From a virus: a stretch of 50,511 nucleotides of DNA. The notes beneath the pieces are model-generated. The model saw nothing but the letters and a program-made list of their open reading frames with translations, made no database searches and was not told the DNA's origin. Below are positions 46,123 through 50,511 of this stretch, piece after piece. Location: the IMG/VR virus record IMGVR_UViG_3300010885_012601, positions 1 through 50,511 of that record, one strand, 5' to 3'. The position numbers and the translations under genes are program-made. Numbering within the stretch: the stretch's first letter is position 1; each line of letters begins with the position of its first letter.

Positions 46123-48033
46123 ATGGCAGACATTCCAATTATTCCAGGCATTAGTGTTGCAACTAAAGGCATCTTAAACAAACCCTTAAAAGATATTATC
46201 TGTGCGCTATTATTTGGTGGCCTTGACAATATGCTTAAGGGTCCTTTGCTTTGCGTTAATGCAGATCTTGATAAGTTACTTACTGACAATTTTCCTGGTG
46301 TACCCAGTATTGCAGATTTAAAAAATGAACTAAAAGATCTTAAAGATCAGATAACAGCATTTGAACAACATTCTGGTATCAAAGATATGTTAGGACGAGT
46401 TAATGGAGCAATTGCTGAAGTACAAAGTTTGTTAGCATTGGATGGTATGTGTAAAATTCCATTAAAGGCTCCATTGATTCCTGATATTATGAAACAGATA
46501 ATTGATGCAGAATTTGCAAATGCCAATGCTATTTTGAATGACCTGGGTAGATTAACTAAGCCGCAATTGTGTTTGAACGGAGACGGCGGCATCGGTACAG
46601 GATCTTACAATCCTGAAAGTATTTTGGGACAACTCCAAGGTCATATCAAGAGGGGTGCAGATATTCCTGGACAGCAATTAGATATCTTAAAGAATAGATT
46701 ATCTGGTGTTAGTAAGGCATTGAAAGCATCTATTAACAGAGAATTATTTCCTGACTTTAGGCACAAACATAATTTATTAACAGGGGCACCTTATGCAGGA
46801 GAGGCAGCAGTGGTAACATTAGCGGCAGCACCTGCACTTGCTAATCAATGGAATCCTCCATATCCACCAGGTACCGCACCAAACTTTAAAGACACAATGA
46901 ATACAGCACAAAGTCTTGTTGCCAATGTTAAACAAACAGGAAGTTATCCTGCAGATGTCAATGGCATCAGGAGTATGAACATTTGGCCTGGATTATTAGG
47001 TCCTGGCTTGTATGGATTGGCTGTTAATGCCCTTACACCACAAGACCCTTTATTTGCACAACAAGAGCCAGTATATGACTATTGCGGTAAGCTGGTCGGA
47101 TACACTTCTACAATTATAACAGGCAGTGCCGACGATGTCGGCGGAAATCCATTGGTAGATGTTGATCCTAATCCTCCTAAAACTACATTTGATTTAATTT
47201 GGATTGCTGAACGCAAGTGCTGGGCAGTCACTGGTGTACAAAGCGAACAGGTTATCAATGGCAGAAAAGATATGTACCTTGATGCAAATCCTACAATAGA
47301 ACTGCACCGCAGTTATAATCATATTTTAAGTATTCCTTCTATTGATTCAATGGGCAATGACTTGGCCCCAGAATTTTACATTTATAAAGTCAAAGAAGAC
47401 TTGACACCGGATGTAGGAAACAGATTCAATTTAGGTCTAAGTAGACTAGAGACTTATGAATTATTAGAAGATGCAAATGGTCTTGACGGTGATGCAGGTA
47501 TACAAAGAAGAACCAGTTTTCCAACAGGTACAACAATGTATTTTGCTGCCGGTAAACAAATATATTCAAGTCCCACTGAACCTGCTTTCCCTAATGCTGA
47601 TGTATGGTGGTATAATACTAATACAGCAGAAATAAAAAAATATATTCCAGGCTCCGATACATCTGGTGGCGGGGGCGGGGGTGGTGGAGGTGGAGGTGGA
47701 GGTGGAGGTGGCGGCGGAAGCCACGATGTTTGGTATTTTAATGGAACAGATTGTATTTTTTCACCGGGCGGATTTGTACCCGGTCCAGTAGAAACATACG
47801 CTACGCAAGAAGCCTGCCTGGCAGCCAATCCACCGTTTGTTGCTCAACTTGCAGTAGAAACTGAACCAATGTTATTATCAGAAACTTTAGCAACAGGATG
47901 GGTTGCTATAACTGAGCAAGATCAAATTGATAACTGGATTGGGTCTACTTCAATCTATAATGCGTCTAACACAAACTATCTATGCTATAGCAATCAAGAT
48001 GGTTCTGTGTTTGGACTAATCAAGTTAGTATAA
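46123..48033 (+). CDS. Baseplate/virion structural protein with poly-glycine linker, 636 aa
   Basis: A large late protein. The N-terminal ~230 residues are helical (LKNELKDLKDQITAFEQHSG, in parts DLKNELKDLKDQITAFEQ) and Leu/Ile-rich. The middle is beta-rich, with YNHILSIPSIDSMG and PNADVWWYNTNTAEIKKY, which resembles the Trp/Asp module of gp18. Residues 515-532 are 18 consecutive glycines, probably a flexible linker, joining a C-terminal ~100-residue domain (VWYFNGTDCIFSPGGF...) that repeats the same theme. The place after PAAR and a peptidase suggests a baseplate part. Not matched to a T4 gene by me. Confidence 0.7.
   Translation: MADIPIIPGISVATKGILNKPLKDIICALLFGGLDNMLKGPLLCVNADLDKLLTDNFPGVPSIADLKNELKDLKDQITAFEQHSGIKDMLGRVNGAIAEVQSLLALDGMCKIPLKAPLIPDIMKQIIDAEFANANAILNDLGRLTKPQLCLNGDGGIGTGSYNPESILGQLQGHIKRGADIPGQQLDILKNRLSGVSKALKASINRELFPDFRHKHNLLTGAPYAGEAAVVTLAAAPALANQWNPPYPPGTAPNFKDTMNTAQSLVANVKQTGSYPADVNGIRSMNIWPGLLGPGLYGLAVNALTPQDPLFAQQEPVYDYCGKLVGYTSTIITGSADDVGGNPLVDVDPNPPKTTFDLIWIAERKCWAVTGVQSEQVINGRKDMYLDANPTIELHRSYNHILSIPSIDSMGNDLAPEFYIYKVKEDLTPDVGNRFNLGLSRLETYELLEDANGLDGDAGIQRRTSFPTGTTMYFAAGKQIYSSPTEPAFPNADVWWYNTNTAEIKKYIPGSDTSGGGGGGGGGGGGGGGGGGSHDVWYFNGTDCIFSPGGFVPGPVETYATQEACLAANPPFVAQLAVETEPMLLSETLATGWVAITEQDQIDNWIGSTSIYNASNTNYLCYSNQDGSVFGLIKLV
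47665..47718 (+). repeat. Poly-glycine tract with GGTGGA hexanucleotide repeat
   Basis: Fifty-four bases coding for 18 glycines, made of GGN codons with an alternating GGT-GGA core (about five units). Such a tract is prone to slippage, which would change linker length by three bases at a time without breaking the frame. Confidence 0.85.
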
Positions 48034-48094
48034 CTGTAACAATTGGGCAAACTGCAATAACATTCTTATATAATTAATTAGACACAATACACCT

Positions 48095-48340
48095 ATGTAT
48101 GTGTTTAATAATTCGGAATGTATGATATCTATACTCAAAACGGCAAATTATTGCAACTTAGCTCAGGCCAGGGCAATGCTTTGGCTTTCACTTAAGGCTG
48201 AAAAAAGTTTGTGGTGGGCACTGGTATTAACAGTATTTGCCGTATATCAAATAGCTGAACATGTTGTGTTTCCTTTGATTTCTGTGGTTGAATTATACAT
48301 ACATCATACAGGTGTTATCCGCCTGGCCTGGCCCTTTTGA
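48095..48340 (+). CDS. Possible small membrane protein, 81 aa
   Basis: In the 366-nt gap between 48033 and 48400 this is the only long ORF. It has a weak promoter-like pair in front (TTGGGC, 18 nt, TATATA, at 48043-48072). Residues ~39-69 (SLWWALVLTVFAVYQIAEHVV and onwards) are hydrophobic and could cross the membrane once or twice, with charged flanks. There is no clear ribosome site and a different 25-codon frame starts at 48118, so the gene is uncertain. If real, it may be a holin or superinfection protein; nothing proves it. Confidence 0.4.
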   Translation: MYVFNNSECMISILKTANYCNLAQARAMLWLSLKAEKSLWWALVLTVFAVYQIAEHVVFPLISVVELYIHHTGVIRLAWPF

Positions 48341-48364
48341 TCCTGAAATTCTAATTATTTCTGG

Positions 48365-48393
48365 TTGACAATCCGGACTATCGATGCTATACT
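48365..48393 (+). promoter_or_regulatory. Sigma70 promoter, near consensus, for the HD hydrolase operon
   Basis: TTGACA (48365-48370), 17-nt spacer, TATACT (48388-48393). Transcription should start near 48400, which is an ATG in frame with the gene, but GGAGAG lies before the ATG at 48424. Either a leaderless 48400 start or the 48424 start may be used. Confidence 0.85.
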
Positions 48394-48423
48394 ACTAGCA
48401 TGAATAAAAGTCCGGAGAGTAAT

Positions 48424-48930
48424 ATGCATATTGTTGAAAAAGCTAGAATATTTGCCACAGCGGCCCATGCGGCCGTGGCCCAATTACGCAAATATACCAA
48501 CGAGCCTTACATTGTACACCCTGCAGAAGTTGCAGGCATTGTTGACAGTGTCGAAGGAGCAACATTTGAAATGGTTGCTGCCGCATGGTTGCACGATGTT
48601 GTAGAAGACACTGGTGTTACATTAGAAGTCGTTCGTGCTGAATTTGGTGATGAGGTTGCTACCATAGTTGGATGGTTAACGGATGTAAGCCGTCCCGAGC
48701 AAGGCAACCGTGCTATTCGTAAAGCAATTGACCGAGCACACACTGCGTCGGCTCCTGCTGAAGCTCAGACAATTAAATTGGCCGATTTGATATCAAACAC
48801 TCGAAGCATTGTTGAGCATGATGAAAAATTTGCCAAGACATACTTGGAGGAAAAGAGAATGTTGTTGGCAGTTATGACTCGTGGCGATGCTGGACTGATG
48901 GCTATTGCCAAAGCTCAAATTGGAGTTTAA
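48424..48930 (+). CDS. Small alarmone hydrolase-like HD protein (SpoT/MESH1 type)
   Basis: A 168-residue HD-domain protein with the (p)ppGpp hydrolase layout: LRKYTNEPYIVHPAEVA (R22, H32), WLHDVVEDT (H57-D58, E61-D62) and IKLADLISNT (D121). These are the Mn2+-binding HD, ED and final Asp of SpoT and MESH1-like enzymes; length fits stand-alone hydrolases. No synthetase or regulatory domain is present. It may degrade host ppGpp and lift the stringent response during infection, or act on NADPH or other nucleotides as MESH1 does. ATG 48424 follows GGAGAG; in-frame ATG 48400 would add 8 residues. Confidence 0.85.
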   Translation: MHIVEKARIFATAAHAAVAQLRKYTNEPYIVHPAEVAGIVDSVEGATFEMVAAAWLHDVVEDTGVTLEVVRAEFGDEVATIVGWLTDVSRPEQGNRAIRKAIDRAHTASAPAEAQTIKLADLISNTRSIVEHDEKFAKTYLEEKRMLLAVMTRGDAGLMAIAKAQIGV

Positions 48931-49392
48931 ATGAGTACGTGTTATCAGTTGATTGGTGTCCCGGGTAGTGGAAAATCTACCTGGGCCATTAATCAAGATT
49001 GGATAATAGATTGTGTAGTAGTATCCACTGATGAGTTTGTTGAGGACTATGCCAAAGAGTGTGGTTCAACTTATTCTGAAGTTTTTGATGACTACATGCC
49101 TGCCGCAGTTAAATTAATGACCAATAAAGTTATTCATGCTCGTAATGCAGGTAAGGATATTGTCTGGGACCAAACCAGTACAACAATTAAAAGCCGCGCT
49201 CGCAAGTTTAATATGTTACGAGATTATGAGCATATTGCTGTGGTTTTTCGAACACCACCAGAAGATGAATTGACTCGCCGCTTGGCCAGTCGTCCAGGTA
49301 AGAACATTCCGGAACATGTTATGCGTAGCATGATCGCAGGATGGGACGAGCCAATCAAAGAAGAAGGCTTTAAGGAAATTTGGTATGTTTAA
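48931..49392 (+). CDS. Polynucleotide kinase-like P-loop kinase (T4 Pnk N-domain type)
   Basis: A 153-residue P-loop kinase. GVPGSGKST (9-17) is Walker A, STDEFVEDYA contains the DxF-type acceptor-binding site, DIVWDQTSTTIKSRARKF gives the WD-T and R-x-R-x motif seen in T4 Pnk, and ELTRRLASRPGKNIPEHV is the lid with arginines. T4 Pnk also has a C-terminal 3'-phosphatase domain, which is missing here. The gene is coupled upstream (TAAATG) and downstream with an Rnl1-type ligase, so it should phosphorylate 5'-OH ends of cleaved tRNA for repair. Confidence 0.85.
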   Translation: MSTCYQLIGVPGSGKSTWAINQDWIIDCVVVSTDEFVEDYAKECGSTYSEVFDDYMPAAVKLMTNKVIHARNAGKDIVWDQTSTTIKSRARKFNMLRDYEHIAVVFRTPPEDELTRRLASRPGKNIPEHVMRSMIAGWDEPIKEEGFKEIWYV

Positions 49393-50290
49393 GGATGAAT
49401 TAAAAAAGTTTGTACTAGATAATCCACAGTTGGTGAACATGCGTTCTGCTGGCGAAGGTATCTACGTGCTCAAGTATTCCAAGCGTGTGTTCTACGACAA
49501 CTTATGGAATGACTTTTTAGAAGAATGCCGCGGTACCATTGTGGACTCAGAATTCAATGTGGTATCACGTCCATTTACAAAGATCTATAACTACGGCGTA
49601 GAATCCAAGGCTCCTGTGCTTGCTGACAATGTAAAGGTGACTGCGTACCGCAAGGCCAATGGCTTCATGGCGGCAATAACTTGGTACAATAACGATATCC
49701 TAGTATCCACTACTGGAAGCACTGCCAACGACTATGTTGACTATGCTAAGGAAATGATGCTGAAGCACGCCTGCTGGGCTGACTGGCAAATGGCTGTGCT
49801 GGGTGCTCGTGGTTATACTTTGATGTTTGAATGTGTGCATCCAAGCGACCCGCACATTGTTGTAGAAACTGCTGGAATGTATTTTCTTGGATGGCGTGAA
49901 AACTCATGGGACTCAAAAGTTAACGGCTTTGGATCTGAACTAGTGTGGAAGATATTTGCCGAAGATACCCTAAAGTGTCACGCTGTAGAATCTTATCACA
50001 TGACTGTGGATGAATTGGTAGCAGAGTCTAAAAAGGTTCGGCACGAAGGTTTTGTATTCTACACAGAAGATGGTGTATCTGCAAAGATCAAAAGTCCCTA
50101 CTACCTCACTGCCAAGTGGGTGGCACGTAACCCACGCACTGACAAGCTGTTGACCAAAGAGTTTCGGGAACTGATTGACGAAGAGTACTATCCGTTGTTG
50201 GATCACATACGTGCTAATATCGTTGAATACACTGAATTAGATGAACAAGCACGTCTGGCCTGGGTGCGTAACTATTTGGAGACAACATGA
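49385..50290 (+). CDS. RNA ligase, T4 Rnl1-type
   Basis: A 301-residue RNA ligase of the T4 Rnl1 type. ECRGTIVDSEFNVVSRPFTKIYNYG (in parts ECRGTIVD, VVSRPFTKIYNYG) is the N-terminal signature, then motif I YRKANGF (K90-A-N-G), motif III LMFECVHP, motif IV HEGFVFYTEDG and motif V AKIKSPYYLTAKW. T4 Rnl1 is 374 residues with a C-terminal tRNA-binding domain; here about 70 residues are missing, so the tRNA part is reduced. Motif I reads KxNG, not the usual KxDG. With the kinase upstream it forms a Pnk-Rnl1 tRNA repair pair. Confidence 0.92.
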   Translation: MFKDELKKFVLDNPQLVNMRSAGEGIYVLKYSKRVFYDNLWNDFLEECRGTIVDSEFNVVSRPFTKIYNYGVESKAPVLADNVKVTAYRKANGFMAAITWYNNDILVSTTGSTANDYVDYAKEMMLKHACWADWQMAVLGARGYTLMFECVHPSDPHIVVETAGMYFLGWRENSWDSKVNGFGSELVWKIFAEDTLKCHAVESYHMTVDELVAESKKVRHEGFVFYTEDGVSAKIKSPYYLTAKWVARNPRTDKLLTKEFRELIDEEYYPLLDHIRANIVEYTELDEQARLAWVRNYLETT

Positions 50291-50502
50291 TTGATGAAAG
50301 TCATCTGCCTGTAAGCGAACAAAGTCTGGTCTTTCGTTTGAGAAAACGGGCAGAGATTAGGCGACAGATTAAAGATCGTAAAAGTGTGCAAGAAGGTATT
50401 GCTGATAGGATAGCAGATTTACTTGAAGAAGCCGCAAATGAAATTGAACAATTAAGAAAGAAATTAAATGAAAACTTGGATAACAGCGGACATACATTTT
50501 AG
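50287..50502 (+). CDS. Small helical protein, 71 aa
   Basis: Begins in the ligase stop (ATGA) and overlaps the next gene start by 35 nt. A charged, helical protein (LRKRAEIRRQIKDRKSVQEG, in parts FRLRKRAEIRRQIKD; LLEEAANEIEQLRKKLNEN) that may form a coiled coil. No family recognised. It belongs to the RNA-repair operon by overlap on both sides. Confidence 0.6.
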   Translation: MIDESHLPVSEQSLVFRLRKRAEIRRQIKDRKSVQEGIADRIADLLEEAANEIEQLRKKLNENLDNSGHTF

Positions 50503-50511
50503 TCACAAAAA
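50468..50511 (+). CDS. Start of a metallophosphoesterase gene (3' partial)
   Basis: The frame from ATG 50468 reads MKTWITADIHFSHK, ending at the window edge. D-x-H-x-x-H after a short first strand is the first metal-binding motif of calcineurin-like phosphoesterases, usually in this position. The gene continues beyond the window. In an RNA-repair operon it may be a phosphatase or 2',3'-cyclic phosphodiesterase that replaces the missing Pnk phosphatase domain; that is inference from place. Confidence 0.7.
   Translation, partial: MKTWITADIHFSHK

Noticed and set aside
47454-47828. Minus-strand ORF with a poly-proline run
   Set aside because: It is the antisense shadow of the poly-glycine tract in the baseplate-type gene.
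1-50511. CRISPR arrays, insertion sequences, integrase or attachment sites
   Set aside because: No regularly spaced direct repeats, transposase or integrase motifs were seen; the only repeats are protein-level modules and the glycine tract.

Overview
The window is a continuous piece of a T4-superfamily myovirus genome (contractile-tailed, lytic, dsDNA) from an uncultured, probably aquatic, phage. The evidence is a large set of T4 core proteins recognisable by motif and length. Virion and packaging: neck gp13 and gp14, sheath stabiliser gp15, sheath gp18, tube gp19, TnsA-like gp4, terminase gp16 and gp17, PAAR spike tip. DNA metabolism: gp32, UvsX, UvsY-like, UvsW, primase gp61, helicase gp41, gp1-like dNMP kinase, NrdA/NrdB. 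The sequence is AT-rich and densely packed, with many ATGA/TAATG overlaps. I see no tRNA, CRISPR array, insertion sequence, integrase or attachment site. Host-type sigma70 promoters argue for a bacterial host with ordinary -35/-10 elements; the host itself cannot be named. gp20-gp23, DNA polymerase gp43, gp44 and gp45 must lie outside the window.

Layout. 1-2152: end of a tail fibre with an S74 chaperone domain, small structural protein, hypothetical gene, glycosyltransferase-like gene. 2103-5419 (minus strand): gp14, gp15, Nudix hydrolase, hypothetical gene. 5486-18479: a sigma70-driven unknown gene, then gp13, dNMP kinase, sheath, tube, a tube-like protein with a long tail, gp4-like nuclease, small terminase, two unknown genes, large terminase and one more unknown. 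18563-25201: gp32 with a structured leader, UvsX, small genes, a cupin, UvsY-like protein, a 59-codon ORF, an AAA+ ATPase and a DRB0094-type RNA ligase. 25296-34294: radical SAM enzyme, UvsW, gp62-like protein, zinc-finger protein, a 195-residue remnant or miniature of DnaE, a structural protein, primase and helicase. 34319-39881: mostly unknown genes, including a nucleotidyltransferase-like protein and a coiled-coil/TM protein. 39927-45108: PD-(D/E)XK nuclease, NrdA-NrdB-glutaredoxin, Sm-like protein. 45108-48033: PAAR, M15 peptidase and a large baseplate-type protein with an 18-glycine tract. 48095-50511: small membrane ORF, ppGpp hydrolase-like HD protein, polynucleotide kinase, T4 Rnl1-type RNA ligase, a small gene and the start of a metallophosphoesterase.

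Two promoter classes sort by function. Sigma70-like TTGACA-N17-TATAAT elements precede metabolic, replication and repair genes (dNMP kinase, gp32, UvsW, primase, PD-(D/E)XK nuclease, HD hydrolase). A T4-late-like heptamer (A/C/G)TAA(A/G)TA precedes virion and packaging genes. In both classes the element often sits only 5-8 nt before the start codon, so many transcripts should be leaderless.

Most interesting points: the miniature C-family polymerase gene that keeps the three catalytic aspartates; the recurrent leaderless promoter geometry; a Trp/Asp-rich module repeated in the sheath and also found in gp14, gp15 and a baseplate protein; a KxDG nucleotidyltransferase-like protein of unknown role; and the alarmone/RNA-repair cassette at the right end.
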